Part shown: positions 49,210-58,452 of the stretch, piece after piece
Layout: the number at the start of each line of letters is the position of its first letter
Position numbering within the stretch: position 1 is the stretch's first letter
DNA from: Pseudomonas laurylsulfativorans
GTDB lineage: Bacteria; Pseudomonadota; Gammaproteobacteria; Pseudomonadales; Pseudomonadaceae
Direction: 5' to 3'
Length of the DNA stretch: 64,000 nt
Assembly (NCBI RefSeq): GCF_002906155.1
Contig: NZ_MUJK01000008.1
Location: forward strand, 62,001-126,000
The notes under the pieces: generated by a model
The model's database searches: none
Told to the model about the DNA's origin: nothing
The model's input: only the letters and a program-made list of their open reading frames with translations
Made by a program: the position numbers and the translations under genes

Positions 49210-51636
49210 ATGTCCCGTTCGCTAGACACCTTGTTGCGCCCCAGTTTGCTGGCGGTCGCCATAGCCCTTTGCACCCCTTTGGCCAGCAGCCAACTGTTCG
49301 CCGCTGAACAGGCGTCCAGCGTTCGCGCCTACAACCTGCCGGCCGCACCGTTGGCCAGCACCCTGAACCAGATCGCCAGCCAGGCCGGAATGGCCCTGTC
49401 GCTGAATCCGTCGCTGGCGGCGGGCAAAACCTCGGCGCCTGTCAATGGCCAGTTCGACGCCGCCGGCGCCCTGCGCGAAGCCCTGCGTGGCACCGGGCTG
49501 CAGCTGGAGCAAAGCAGTGCCGGCACCTACAGCCTGGTGGCTGTACCCGAGGGTGTGTTGGCCCTGCCAGCGACCAGCGTGATCGGCGTGGAAGACACTG
49601 AAAGCGCCTGGGGCACGGCGCAAGGCTATCTGGCCAAGCGCACTGCCGCCGGCACCAAGACCGATACCGCGCTGGTCGAAGTACCACGTTCGATTTCGAT
49701 CGCGACCCGCGAACAGATGGACGACCGTGGCGTTCACAGCCTCGACGACGCTGTGCGCTACATGCCCGGCATCACGGCCAGCAGCTACGGCAGCGACACC
49801 CGCGCCGACTGGTTGCGCGTTCGTGGCTTCGAGCCGACCCAGTTCCTCGATGGCCTGCCACTGCCAAAAGGCGTGTATGCCAACCCGAAACAGGAAACCT
49901 GGAACCTCGATCGCCTCGCACTGCTGCGCGGGCCGGCCTCGTCCGTTTACGGTCAGACCCCGCCAGGCGGCCTGCTGGACATGGTCAGCCGTCGCCCAAG
50001 CACTGAAGCCAGCAACGAAATCCAACTGCAATACGGCAGCGACAATCAACGCCAGATCAACTTCGCCAGCACCGGCAAGATCGATGATCAAGGTCAATTT
50101 CTCTACGGCGTCAGCGGCGTAGTGCGCGACAGCGGCACGCAGATCGACCACGTCGACAACAAGCGCTACAACATCGCCCCCAGCCTGACCTGGAATATCG
50201 ACGAAGACACCCGGTTCACCCTGCTCTCGCAATTCACCCGTGACGATACCGGGATCACCAGCCAGTTCCTGCCGATCCAGGGCACCAAGATCCATTCGCC
50301 ATTGGGCGATATTTCCCATCACAAAAACCTGGGCGACCCGGACTGGGAATACTACGACCGCACCTACTACGCACTGGGCTACGCCTTTGAACATCGCCTC
50401 AACGATGTCTGGCAGTTCAAACAGAACTTGCGTTACACCAAGTCGGACTTGTCCTTCCAGGCGCTCACTCCCGGTGCCTATCCGTTCACTCAAGTCGACG
50501 CCGAAGGCAATGTGGGCCGTACGAGCACCAGCGTTGACGAGGACATCAGCCAGTTCGCCGTGGACAATAACTTCCAGGGCGACTTCGCCACCGGCGACAT
50601 CCGTCACACGCTGTTGATCGGTCTCGACCATCAGCGCACCAACACCAACTACACCTCGATTTTCGGTGACGGCCTGACCACCAACGTCAACAACCCGATC
50701 TACGGCCAGCCAATCGTCCGTCCTCCACGTTCGTCGGCGTTCTACGACTACGATCAGAAGACCTACCAGACCGGTCTGTACGTCCAGGATCAAATGGCAC
50801 TGGATCAATGGCGCCTGACCCTGGGTGGTCGTGAAGACTGGGTGCATACCAGCACCAAGTTCTTCAACAAGGGTGATGCCACCAACACCGACCGGAACAC
50901 GAACTTCAGCGGCAACGCAGCGATCAGCTACGTGTTCGACTCCGGCTTCGTGCCATACCTGTCTTACGCAGAATCGTTCCAGCCTGCGAGCAACGCCGAT
51001 ACCTCGGCGACCGAATCGTTCAAGCCGACCGAAGGCAAACAATGGGAACTGGGCATCAAGTATCAACCGCCTGGCAGCAATACCCTGCTGACTGCAGCGG
51101 TGTATGACCTGACCCAGAAAAACGTCTCCGTCACCACCAACGTCAATAACATCCCGATCACCAGCCAGACCGGTGAAGTCAAAGTCAAAGGCCTGGAGCT
51201 GGAAGCCGTTTCCGACGTGACCGAAAACCTCAAGGTCATCGCCGCGTACACCCTGGCCAAATCCGAAGTACAAGACGGCACTTTCAAGGGCAATCGCCTG
51301 CAACTGATGCCTATCCAAATGGCTTCGCTGTGGACCGATTACACATGGCACAACGGCGTGCTGGATGGCTTTGGTGTGGGCGGCGGCGTTCGCTATACCG
51401 GCAATACCTATGGCGACCAAGCCAACACCGAGTTGGGCAAGGCCGATGCCTACACCGTATTTGACGCCGCCGTTCACTACGACCTCGGTCGCCTGGACAA
51501 CAGCCTCAAAGGTGCCTCTCTGGCGTTGAATGCAACCAACCTGTTCGACAAGGACTACATCTCGACGTGTGACAGCTTCTACTGCTACTACGGCGACCAG
51601 CGCAGCGTCGTCGCCAGTGCAACGTACAAGTGGTAA
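49210..51636 (+). CDS. fiuA: TonB-dependent siderophore receptor with N-terminal signalling domain
   Basis: An 808-residue outer-membrane transducer. After the signal peptide (SLLAVAIALCTPLASS...LFA) comes a secretin/TonB short N-terminal signalling domain (YNLPAAPLASTLNQIASQAG), then the plug (SISIATREQMDDRGVHSLDD) and a 22-strand-type barrel ending in an aromatic residue (ASATYKW). The signalling domain plus FecI/FecR genes means cell-surface signalling. Overall features suit a ferrichrome or similar hydroxamate receptor, hence the tentative symbol. GGAG lies just before the ATG. Confidence 0.92.
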   Translation: MSRSLDTLLRPSLLAVAIALCTPLASSQLFAAEQASSVRAYNLPAAPLASTLNQIASQAGMALSLNPSLAAGKTSAPVNGQFDAAGALREALRGTGLQLEQSSAGTYSLVAVPEGVLALPATSVIGVEDTESAWGTAQGYLAKRTAAGTKTDTALVEVPRSISIATREQMDDRGVHSLDDAVRYMPGITASSYGSDTRADWLRVRGFEPTQFLDGLPLPKGVYANPKQETWNLDRLALLRGPASSVYGQTPPGGLLDMVSRRPSTEASNEIQLQYGSDNQRQINFASTGKIDDQGQFLYGVSGVVRDSGTQIDHVDNKRYNIAPSLTWNIDEDTRFTLLSQFTRDDTGITSQFLPIQGTKIHSPLGDISHHKNLGDPDWEYYDRTYYALGYAFEHRLNDVWQFKQNLRYTKSDLSFQALTPGAYPFTQVDAEGNVGRTSTSVDEDISQFAVDNNFQGDFATGDIRHTLLIGLDHQRTNTNYTSIFGDGLTTNVNNPIYGQPIVRPPRSSAFYDYDQKTYQTGLYVQDQMALDQWRLTLGGREDWVHTSTKFFNKGDATNTDRNTNFSGNAAISYVFDSGFVPYLSYAESFQPASNADTSATESFKPTEGKQWELGIKYQPPGSNTLLTAAVYDLTQKNVSVTTNVNNIPITSQTGEVKVKGLELEAVSDVTENLKVIAAYTLAKSEVQDGTFKGNRLQLMPIQMASLWTDYTWHNGVLDGFGVGGGVRYTGNTYGDQANTELGKADAYTVFDAAVHYDLGRLDNSLKGASLALNATNLFDKDYISTCDSFYCYYGDQRSVVASATYKW

Positions 51637-51663
51637 CGCGTTGAACTGACACGCCCAATGACC

Positions 51664-51695
51664 AGGCCGTCCTTCGTGGACGGCTTTGGTTTTTC
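51664..51695 (+). terminator. Terminator/attenuator between receptor and PepSY genes
   Basis: GCCGTCC-TTCGT-GGACGGC stem followed by TTTGGTTTTT, 30 bases after the receptor stop and directly before the next start. It probably reduces expression of the two downstream genes. Confidence 0.8.
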
Positions 51696-51708
51696 TGAAG
51701 GCAATGAA

Positions 51709-52839
51709 ATGAAAAGTAAAACAATTCGCCGCTGGTCCGCGATCCACACCTGGACCAGCCTGATTTGTACGGTGTTCCTGTTGCTGCTGGCCCTGACCGG
51801 CCTGCCGTTGATCTTTCACCACGAGATCGACCACTTGCTGGGCGATGCGCCTCAAGTGAAGGAGATGCCGGCGGACACCCCGCGCCTGAATTTGCAGCAG
51901 TTGGTTGAAGCGGCCGAGAAACACCGTCCCGGTGAAGTCATGCAGTATTTCGGCTTCGAGGACGACGAGCCCAATGCCGTGCTGACGATCATGGCGGCCA
52001 CCGCCGGTACCGAGCCGAACTCGTCCCACACCTTCATGCTCGACGCTCGCACCGGCGAAGCACTGGAGACGCCATCGGCCAACGGCGGTTTCATGCTGAC
52101 CATGCTGCGCCTGCACGTGGACATGTTCGCCGGGCTGCCGGGCAAGTTGCTGCTGGCGTTCATGGGGATTCTGTTCGTGGTGGCGATCGTTTCCGGCACG
52201 GTGCTGTACCTGCCGTTCATGCGCCGCTTGAAGTTCGCCACCGTGCGCCAGGACAAATCCACGCGCCTGCGCTGGCTCGACCTGCATAACCTGATCGGTG
52301 TGGTGACCTTGACCTGGGCCTTGGTGGTTGGCGTGACCGGCGTGATCAGTGCCTGCGCCGACCTGATCATTGCCGCCTGGCGCAACGACACCCTGAGCGC
52401 CATGGTCGCGCCGTACCGCGACGCACCGCCGCTGACGCAACTGGCGCCGGCCACCCGTTTGCTCGACATCGCCAAGGATGTCGCGCCGGGCATGCAGCCG
52501 GACTTCATCGCCTTCCCGGGCACCCGCTTTTCCAGTGAGCACCATTACGCGGTGTTCATGAAGGGCAGCACGCACCTGACCTCGCATCTGTTGACGCCGG
52601 TACTGATCGACGCCAGCACCCTGCAAGTCACTGCGGTGGCCGAACGACCGTGGTACATGGACGCCATGGGCATGTCGCAGCCGCTGCATTTCGGTGACTA
52701 CGGCGGCATGCCGATGCAAATCCTCTGGGCGGCCCTGGATGTGCTGACCATCATCGTGCTCGGCAGCGGGGTGTACCTGTGGGTGGTGCGGCGCAAGGCT
52801 GCCCGCCCGGTGGTGGAAAAGGCGGAGAGCGTGGCATGA
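51709..52839 (+). CDS. PepSY-associated membrane protein (probable siderophore-iron reductase type)
   Basis: A 376-residue inner-membrane protein with four main transmembrane segments (SLICTVFLLLLALTGLPLIF near the start; LLLAFMGILFVVAIVSGTVL; LIGVVTLTWALVVGVTGVIS; ALDVLTIIVLGSGVYLWVV) and large periplasmic loops of the PepSY/PiuB type. Proteins of this class next to TonB receptors are thought to reduce ferric siderophores. The ATG at 51709 has AAGG seven bases upstream. The stop overlaps the next small gene by four bases. Confidence 0.88.
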   Translation: MKSKTIRRWSAIHTWTSLICTVFLLLLALTGLPLIFHHEIDHLLGDAPQVKEMPADTPRLNLQQLVEAAEKHRPGEVMQYFGFEDDEPNAVLTIMAATAGTEPNSSHTFMLDARTGEALETPSANGGFMLTMLRLHVDMFAGLPGKLLLAFMGILFVVAIVSGTVLYLPFMRRLKFATVRQDKSTRLRWLDLHNLIGVVTLTWALVVGVTGVISACADLIIAAWRNDTLSAMVAPYRDAPPLTQLAPATRLLDIAKDVAPGMQPDFIAFPGTRFSSEHHYAVFMKGSTHLTSHLLTPVLIDASTLQVTAVAERPWYMDAMGMSQPLHFGDYGGMPMQILWAALDVLTIIVLGSGVYLWVVRRKAARPVVEKAESVA

Positions 52840-53015
52840 AGCCCCGGCAGTCGAACTTCTGGAAAGTCTTCGCCATTCCAACCGGCATCGCGTTGCTCAG
52901 CGCGGCAGGGTTGTTTGCCGCGTTGCTTGGGGATGGTGTGTGGGATTCGCTGAGCTGGGTGGGGCTGGGCATCCCCGCCGCGCTTGCCCTGCGAGGCCTC
53001 TTGCAACGCCACTGA
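52836..53015 (+). CDS. Small membrane protein downstream of the PepSY protein
   Basis: A 59-residue protein with two hydrophobic segments (VFAIPTGIALLSAAGLFAAL and WVGLGIPAALALRGLL). I do not know its family. It starts inside the PepSY stop codon (ATGA), with GGAG eight bases upstream, so it is translated together with it and may be a subunit or assembly factor. Confidence 0.75.
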   Translation: MKPRQSNFWKVFAIPTGIALLSAAGLFAALLGDGVWDSLSWVGLGIPAALALRGLLQRH

Positions 53016-53019
53016 TCCC

Positions 53020-53109
53020 TGTGGGAGCGAGCTTGCTCGCGATGAGGGCGTGTCAGTCTCCATGGATGCTGGCTGACACACCGCTATCGCGAGCAAGCTC
53101 GCTCCCACA
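53020..53109. repeat. REPIN at the end of the iron locus
   Basis: TGTGGGAGCGAGCTTGCTCG and CTATCGCGAGCAAGCTCGCT copies, inverted, starting four bases after the small-protein stop. Confidence 0.92.
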
Positions 53110-53185
53110 GGTTTTTATTCGCTAGTCATACGACGACTAAACTCCCCGCCTGTCGCCTCCCCCTGCAAATCCTCTGACATATCTG

Positions 53186-53235
53186 TTGACAGTTTTACCC
53201 TTGCGATCCTATAAAGACACATGTTGTACGACAAC
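53186..53235 (+). promoter_or_regulatory. Sigma-70 promoter and palindromic operator of the MFS gene
   Basis: TTGACA (53186-53191), 18 bases, TATAAA (53210-53215). Just downstream, GTTGT-ACG-ACAAC (53223-53235) is a palindrome at the expected transcription start, the form used by many GntR-family repressors. No GntR gene is in the window. Confidence 0.6.
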
Positions 53236-53286
53236 CTACAACAAATGCGGCACCAAAAATAAATCCAAAAAAATGATGGTGAAGTG

Positions 53287-54585
53287 ATGAAAGTCAAAGG
53301 CATCCGCTGGTGGATGGTCGGCCTGGTGACGGCCGGCCTGATGGTCAACTACCTGGCTCGCAATACCCTGTCAGTGGCCGCCCCGACCCTGATGAGCGAA
53401 ATGAACATCTCCACCGAGCAGTACTCGCACATCGTGGTCGCATGGCAGGTGTGCTATGCGCTGATGCAACCGGTGGCCGGCTACATCATCGATGCCATCG
53501 GCACCAAAATGGGCTTCGCCATTTTTGCCTTTGCCTGGTCGATTGCCTGCGCACTGGCAGCCCTGGCGACCGGTTGGCAGGGCCTGGCCTTTGTCCGCGG
53601 TCTGCTTGGCCTGACCGAAGCGGCGGGGTTGCCGGCAGCGGTCAAGACTTCCACTGAATGGTTCCCGGCCAAAGAGCGCTCGGTGGCCATCGGCTGGTTC
53701 AACATCGGTTCGTCGATTGGTGCCGTACTGGCGCCGCCACTGGTGGTCTGGGCGATTCTGCACAGCGGCTGGGAACTGGCGTTCCTGATCGTGGGCGGCC
53801 TGGGCGTGGCCTGGACGTTCCTGTGGATGGTCCTCTACAAGCACCCACGAGACCAGAAGCGCCTGAGCGACGAAGAACGTGACTACATCCTCAGTGGTCA
53901 GGAAGCGCACTTCAAAGACACAACCACAAAAAAAGGCAGCTGGAAAAAGATCATCGGCAGCCGCAACTTCTACGCCATCGCCAGTGCGCGGATGCTCTCG
54001 GAACCGGCGTGGCAGACCTTCAACGCATGGATTCCGCTGTACCTGATGACCGAACGGCACATGAACATCAAAGAAATCGCGATGTTCGCCTGGCTGCCGT
54101 TCCTGGCCGCCGACCTCGGCTGCGTACTTGGCGGCTACCTGAGCCCGTTCTTCCACAAGTACTGCAACGTGTCGTTGTTCACCTCGCGCAAGATGGTCCT
54201 GCTGTTCGGTGCCTCGTGCATGATCGGCCCGGCCTGCATCGGCTTGGTCGCCAGCCCGTACACCGCGATTGCACTGCTGTGCATCGGCGGCTTCGCTCAC
54301 CAGACCTTGTCGGGCGCGCTGTATGCGATCACCTCTGACTCGTTCGGCAAAAACGAAGTGGCCACCGCCACCGGCATGGGCGGCATGTTCGGTTACCTGG
54401 GCGCGGCTGCGTTCACCTTGGTGTTTGGCGTGATGGTGACCAAGATCGGCTACAGCCCGCTGTTCGTGGTGCTGGCGATTTTCGACATCGTCGCTGCGTT
54501 CATCGTCTGGACCGTGGCTCGTGAGATCAAGCCGCAGGTGGCTCCGGCTTCTGAAGCAGGGCAGACACTACAACCCGCCAGCTAA
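53287..54585 (+). CDS. MFS transporter of the anion:cation symporter (hexuronate/ExuT-like) family
   Basis: A 432-residue inner-membrane carrier with 12 predicted helices. The N-terminus (RWWMVGLVTAGLMVNYLARN) and the loop after helix 2 (AGYIIDAIGTKMGF) are typical of the ACS family, whose members carry hexuronates, glucarate, galactonate, tartrate or phthalate. The substrate cannot be read directly and no catabolic genes adjoin. The ATG at 53287 is preferred over the GTG one codon earlier. A promoter and operator are visible upstream, so expression is probably inducible. Confidence 0.88.
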   Translation: MKVKGIRWWMVGLVTAGLMVNYLARNTLSVAAPTLMSEMNISTEQYSHIVVAWQVCYALMQPVAGYIIDAIGTKMGFAIFAFAWSIACALAALATGWQGLAFVRGLLGLTEAAGLPAAVKTSTEWFPAKERSVAIGWFNIGSSIGAVLAPPLVVWAILHSGWELAFLIVGGLGVAWTFLWMVLYKHPRDQKRLSDEERDYILSGQEAHFKDTTTKKGSWKKIIGSRNFYAIASARMLSEPAWQTFNAWIPLYLMTERHMNIKEIAMFAWLPFLAADLGCVLGGYLSPFFHKYCNVSLFTSRKMVLLFGASCMIGPACIGLVASPYTAIALLCIGGFAHQTLSGALYAITSDSFGKNEVATATGMGGMFGYLGAAAFTLVFGVMVTKIGYSPLFVVLAIFDIVAAFIVWTVAREIKPQVAPASEAGQTLQPAS

Positions 54586-54596
54586 AACGCAACCCC

Positions 54597-54696
54597 TGTA
54601 GGAGCGAGCCTGCTCGCGAAAGTCGTTAACGATGACGCTGGGCACCTGACACCACGCGGCGCCCTCAGGTTTTTCGCGAGCAGGCTCGCTCCTACA
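54597..54696. repeat. REPIN downstream of the MFS gene
   Basis: TGTAGGAGCGAGCCTGCTCG and TTCGCGAGCAGGCTCGCTCC copies. Both arms carry the same paired CCTG/CAGG change as the REPIN at 39201. Confidence 0.92.
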
Positions 54697-54768
54697 GGTG
54701 ACAGTGATCTTGAGCTATCGCATCCACACGCTATGCTGCCCGACACTGCCACCGATCGAGACACTGCC

Positions 54769-55398
54769 ATGTCCGCCCCCAGCATGACCCTGTACCACAA
54801 CCCGCTCTCTCCCTTCGTTCGCAAAGTCATGGTGCTGCTGCACGAAACCGGTCAACAGGACCGCGTGGCGTTGCAGACCAGCGTACTCACCCCGGTCAAC
54901 CCGGACCTCACGCTGATCGAAGACAATCCCCTGGGCAAAATCCCGGCGCTGCGCCTGGCCGATGGCAACATCATCCATGACAGCCGGGTGATCCTCGATT
55001 ACCTCGACCAGCAGCACGTCGGCAACCCGCTGATCCCCCGCGAAGGCTCGGCCCGCTGGCGCCGCCTGACCCTGGCGTCGCTGGCCGACGGGATCATGGA
55101 CGCGGCCGTGCTGGTGCGCTACGAAACCGCCCTGCGCGCCCCGGAAAAACACTGGGACGAATGGCTCGACGGCCAGCGCGACAAGATCCGCCGCGCCCTG
55201 GCATTGCTGGAAAAGGACGCGATTGCCGAGCTGACCTGCCACTTCGACGTGGCGGCGATCAGTGTGGCGTGTGCGTTGGGTTACCTGGATTTGCGCCATC
55301 CGGATCTGGATTGGCGCACGGCGAACCCGCAACTGGCGGCCTGGTATTTCGAGGTGAGCCAGCGGCCTTCGATGCTTCAGACTCGGCCGTCGGGTTGA
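54769..55398 (+). CDS. Glutathione S-transferase family protein
   Basis: A 209-residue GST. The N-terminal thioredoxin-like domain starts MTLYHNPLSPFVRKVMVLLH, where serine in SPF is the likely catalytic residue; NPLGKIPAL and HDSRVILDYL are glutathione-binding segments. The C-terminal helical domain follows. Substrate unknown. The ATG at 54769 is chosen by homology of the N-terminus; its ribosome site is weak. An upstream in-frame ATG (54733) would add 12 unlike residues. Confidence 0.9.
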   Translation: MSAPSMTLYHNPLSPFVRKVMVLLHETGQQDRVALQTSVLTPVNPDLTLIEDNPLGKIPALRLADGNIIHDSRVILDYLDQQHVGNPLIPREGSARWRRLTLASLADGIMDAAVLVRYETALRAPEKHWDEWLDGQRDKIRRALALLEKDAIAELTCHFDVAAISVACALGYLDLRHPDLDWRTANPQLAAWYFEVSQRPSMLQTRPSG

Positions 55399-55447
55399 TT
55401 TCCAATCAGTAGAAAACAGAACCCCTGACCCGAACTGGCCACAAGGA

Positions 55448-58276
55448 TCAATAATCCGGTTCAGGCTCGGGCATCGGGTTACTGTTATGTCTAAACAAAT
55501 TCCTGAGCGCTCCTCCACCAACAAGCATCGCTGTCATCGAAAAGGAATCGGCATTGTAGAACAGGGCTCTGGATCGAAACTGTGGATCCGTTTCAATACC
55601 GCGGGCGAGTGTTGACAAATTTGCGGTGCCAAAAATACCAACTAGCTCTCGATCACTAATTTTTTTATCCGCGACGAGCGCTGTCAGTTTTTTTACAATA
55701 TCTGATGGACTACCCTCCAAACCTTTGCTAGCAACTTCGGCCTCGTACTTCAACCCATCCAATAAGCCGTGATAATCTTCATTTGACAATGCCGCCTCTG
55801 AATAATAGTAAAAGTCATGTGTATTAAGTACCAAATGTGAAACTTCATGAATAAGCGTCATAGCCAAATTAAGTGTCTTTTTTTCGTCTTGAACTGCCTT
55901 AGCCGTTAAAAACACGCGCCTGTGTTTATCTTGAGGAAACACAAAAGCTAGCGTTGAATTTTTTTTCTGGACAGAATTCAAAAACACAAATTGATCTCTG
56001 TTACTTCCAGAAATGTATGACACAAACTCATTCCTGAGCTTCTTATACCAATTAATCAATGCAGGCTTGAAGCCAATACCTATTCCTTTCCCGTATACAT
56101 CATCCAGCCTGGTGTCCATCGCTGAGCCACTTTCCAGCTCAGCGATAGTTTGGTGAAGTACGCGTTGAGCCGCATCCAGCCCTCGATCGAGGAGTAGGTT
56201 TGTTGATGGTGTTTGTTGCGAGCGACCACGACCAAGAATCCTGTAGCCGAGAACTTGCTCAACGGCAATTTCATCTATATCACCAACACCACTATATAAG
56301 CCAAACTCATCCCTAAGGACGATCGGGTTATTACGCACCATTTTATAAAAGTTCAATCCATCAATACCCCACGCCGGATCAGGATTAATCCACCGCCCTA
56401 ACCAAGGTGCATAATAACGAAACCCATAATAATAAAGCCCCGTTACATCCAGCTCCTTACCAGAGTAACGCACGAACTTATATTTAACCTCTACTTGGGA
56501 GCGCCCCATCCACCAGGCGGTCCCTCCATAAGGGTAATATCCTTCATAGCTGATCAAGTCAGCCTGTTCATCCAGCTCCAACGCACTACTACCCAAAAGA
56601 TCATCGAGACTATAACGAAGTTGATCTTTTGAAATCTCAGAGGGCCGACCCTCTTTCCAATGTAATAGCCGAACAGAACTGCGTCCGGCCTGCGTCGTGA
56701 TGACATGCAGCACTTCGTCATCGGTATCTGCCCCTTCGGTGCGAATTTCCAGACCGGGCAAATACCGTACCTGCACCTTTCGGGTCACCTTTGCCGCGAG
56801 CAAAGTGCGCAGTTTGCGAACCCGCAAGCCTGCACTGTCATAGAGGTATCGTTCGCTGTCGTTCTCAGCACCTGGCCGATGGACCAGGATCACTTCCGCC
56901 AGTTGGTTGCGCACCGTCCAGCGCATCAGTTGGCCTGGAACCAGCACCTTGAGATTTCCGTTGCTGTCGAAACTCGCGCCAAAATCCGGCTCCTTGCCTT
57001 CAACTCGAACCAGGCCACGATTACTGTCAGGCGCAATGTCCATGAAATGGCTCGGCCTATCGCTATGACGTTGTTCGATCCGGTTGCCGCCTGCGTCATA
57101 GCTCCACGTTTGCAGGTAATTCTGCAGTCGACTGGGGTCCACGGGCGATATCAAGCCAGGCAAGCCAGGACCGTTGCCCGCTGAAGCCACCTCACGACCG
57201 GTAGCACTGATCAGTTGATAAAGGGAGTCGTAGCAGTAACGGTTGATTGGATCAACGCGCTGGTTGGCAAACCAGGTGACCGGCTGGGACTGATCGTCCA
57301 TGGAAATAATGTTGCCCACAGGATCATAGTCGTACCGCAGGTCTTGCAGAACTCGTCCACCTTTGCGGGCTGACAATTGCCGCATACGGTCGTCAGCAGG
57401 ATCATAGGTCCACATGCTAATGACGCCGTTTCCTGCCTTTTCCTGTTCTATCTTGCCTGAGGCGTTGTACATCTGATCGCTAACCAGGAGGCGCTCATCC
57501 TTGTCGGCTACAACCAGCCAGGCCGCCTCCAACTGACCGGCCAAATCGTACCGATAACGCCGGGCGTGCCCGGCGGCATCAATCTGCAGAAGGGACTCCC
57601 CCAGCACGCTGTACTGCCACCGAGTGGTGTAGATTTTATCGGCGCCCGGTTCAAGCAGAGCATCCTGCTCATCCTCGTTAGCGGGCCAGCCGACGTGTTC
57701 GAATTCGGTTAGAAAGCGGCGGGACTCTTCAAGCGGTGCTCCTTGCAGACCAAAGTGAGCCACGGCATGAACCCCCGCCGTATCCGCATGACGAATCAGT
57801 TGGCCGCAATGATTTCGCTGACTGAACTCAGGCCCGCACGATCCATAGTAAAAACGCTCAATGCACAGATCCGGGCCGTGAGCAGTCGATTGCTCAATGC
57901 TCAGGGGCCGCCCCATCCCATCAAACTCAAAGCAGGACATATTCCCCATGCCATCCCATTGTTGGCGTACTTGGCCAGTCTCATCCTGCAAGGAAAGGCG
58001 CCAACCCGCATCAACGCTCTGGGCCAGTAGCACTGCCCCGGACAAGCTGTTCACGCGGGTGACCGCATCCACGCCAACGCCCCCTGCACTCAGGCGCGGG
58101 TCCTGGTTCGCCACCAGGTGCCCAGGCACGGAGTAAATCTGCCGGGTAGTGCGCGGGGCGGGGCGGGTCACAGAATCGGGTGTCTGGTGATAAACCACAG
58201 TCGCTGCCGCGAGGCCACGAGGGTCAATCAGGGAAAGTTGGGGGGTATGTCGATGTACGACAGTGACGAATTCCAT
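55448..58276 (-). CDS. TccC-like RHS toxin component with metallopeptidase-like C-terminal effector domain
   Basis: A 942-residue protein. Residues 1 to about 657 match the C subunit (TccC/TcC) of insecticidal Tc complexes: LSLIDPRGLAAATVVYHQ at the start, YD/RHS repeats throughout, and the core end RYYAPWLGRWINPDPAW and FYKMVRNNPIVLRDEFG. About 285 residues follow as the hypervariable effector. They contain HEVSH (H810, E811, H814), then NTHDFYY with D821 as a possible third zinc ligand, like aspzincin (M35-type) peptidases. This part is visibly richer in A+T than the core, as expected for an exchanged cassette. GGAGGG lies seven bases before the ATG. No TcA or TcB gene is in the window. Confidence 0.88.
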   Translation of the reverse strand: MEFVTVVHRHTPQLSLIDPRGLAAATVVYHQTPDSVTRPAPRTTRQIYSVPGHLVANQDPRLSAGGVGVDAVTRVNSLSGAVLLAQSVDAGWRLSLQDETGQVRQQWDGMGNMSCFEFDGMGRPLSIEQSTAHGPDLCIERFYYGSCGPEFSQRNHCGQLIRHADTAGVHAVAHFGLQGAPLEESRRFLTEFEHVGWPANEDEQDALLEPGADKIYTTRWQYSVLGESLLQIDAAGHARRYRYDLAGQLEAAWLVVADKDERLLVSDQMYNASGKIEQEKAGNGVISMWTYDPADDRMRQLSARKGGRVLQDLRYDYDPVGNIISMDDQSQPVTWFANQRVDPINRYCYDSLYQLISATGREVASAGNGPGLPGLISPVDPSRLQNYLQTWSYDAGGNRIEQRHSDRPSHFMDIAPDSNRGLVRVEGKEPDFGASFDSNGNLKVLVPGQLMRWTVRNQLAEVILVHRPGAENDSERYLYDSAGLRVRKLRTLLAAKVTRKVQVRYLPGLEIRTEGADTDDEVLHVITTQAGRSSVRLLHWKEGRPSEISKDQLRYSLDDLLGSSALELDEQADLISYEGYYPYGGTAWWMGRSQVEVKYKFVRYSGKELDVTGLYYYGFRYYAPWLGRWINPDPAWGIDGLNFYKMVRNNPIVLRDEFGLYSGVGDIDEIAVEQVLGYRILGRGRSQQTPSTNLLLDRGLDAAQRVLHQTIAELESGSAMDTRLDDVYGKGIGIGFKPALINWYKKLRNEFVSYISGSNRDQFVFLNSVQKKNSTLAFVFPQDKHRRVFLTAKAVQDEKKTLNLAMTLIHEVSHLVLNTHDFYYYSEAALSNEDYHGLLDGLKYEAEVASKGLEGSPSDIVKKLTALVADKKISDRELVGIFGTANLSTLARGIETDPQFRSRALFYNADSFSMTAMLVGGGALRNLFRHNSNPMPEPEPDY

Positions 58277-58343
58277 TCTTGGGCCCTCCGCGCTGATCGA
58301 TCAAGGCTAGATGAACACCCAGAGGGGCCGCCTTGCCGGTCGT

Positions 58344-58369
58344 CTGGACTATCAGAATTGATAGTCCAG
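58344..58369. promoter_or_regulatory. Perfect inverted repeat upstream of the TccC-like gene
   Basis: CTGGACTATCA-GAAT-TGATAGTCCAG, 11-base arms with a four-base spacer, 68 bases before the toxin start. It may be an operator or an RNA hairpin; there is no T-run in either direction, so termination is unlikely. Confidence 0.55.
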
Positions 58370-58452
58370 GCACAGGCTCATGCAGGGGTGACCTTCTCGC
58401 CTTGCAGGGCAAAAAATCAGCGCGCCGGCAATGGCCGCTTCGTCATCGTCAA

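Noticed and set aside
49222..52881. A 1219-codon open frame on the minus strand across the receptor and PepSY genes
   Set aside because: It is antisense to two clear plus-strand genes, spans their terminator, and has a low-complexity His/Arg/Gly/Val composition with no domain. Such shadows are common in GC-rich DNA.
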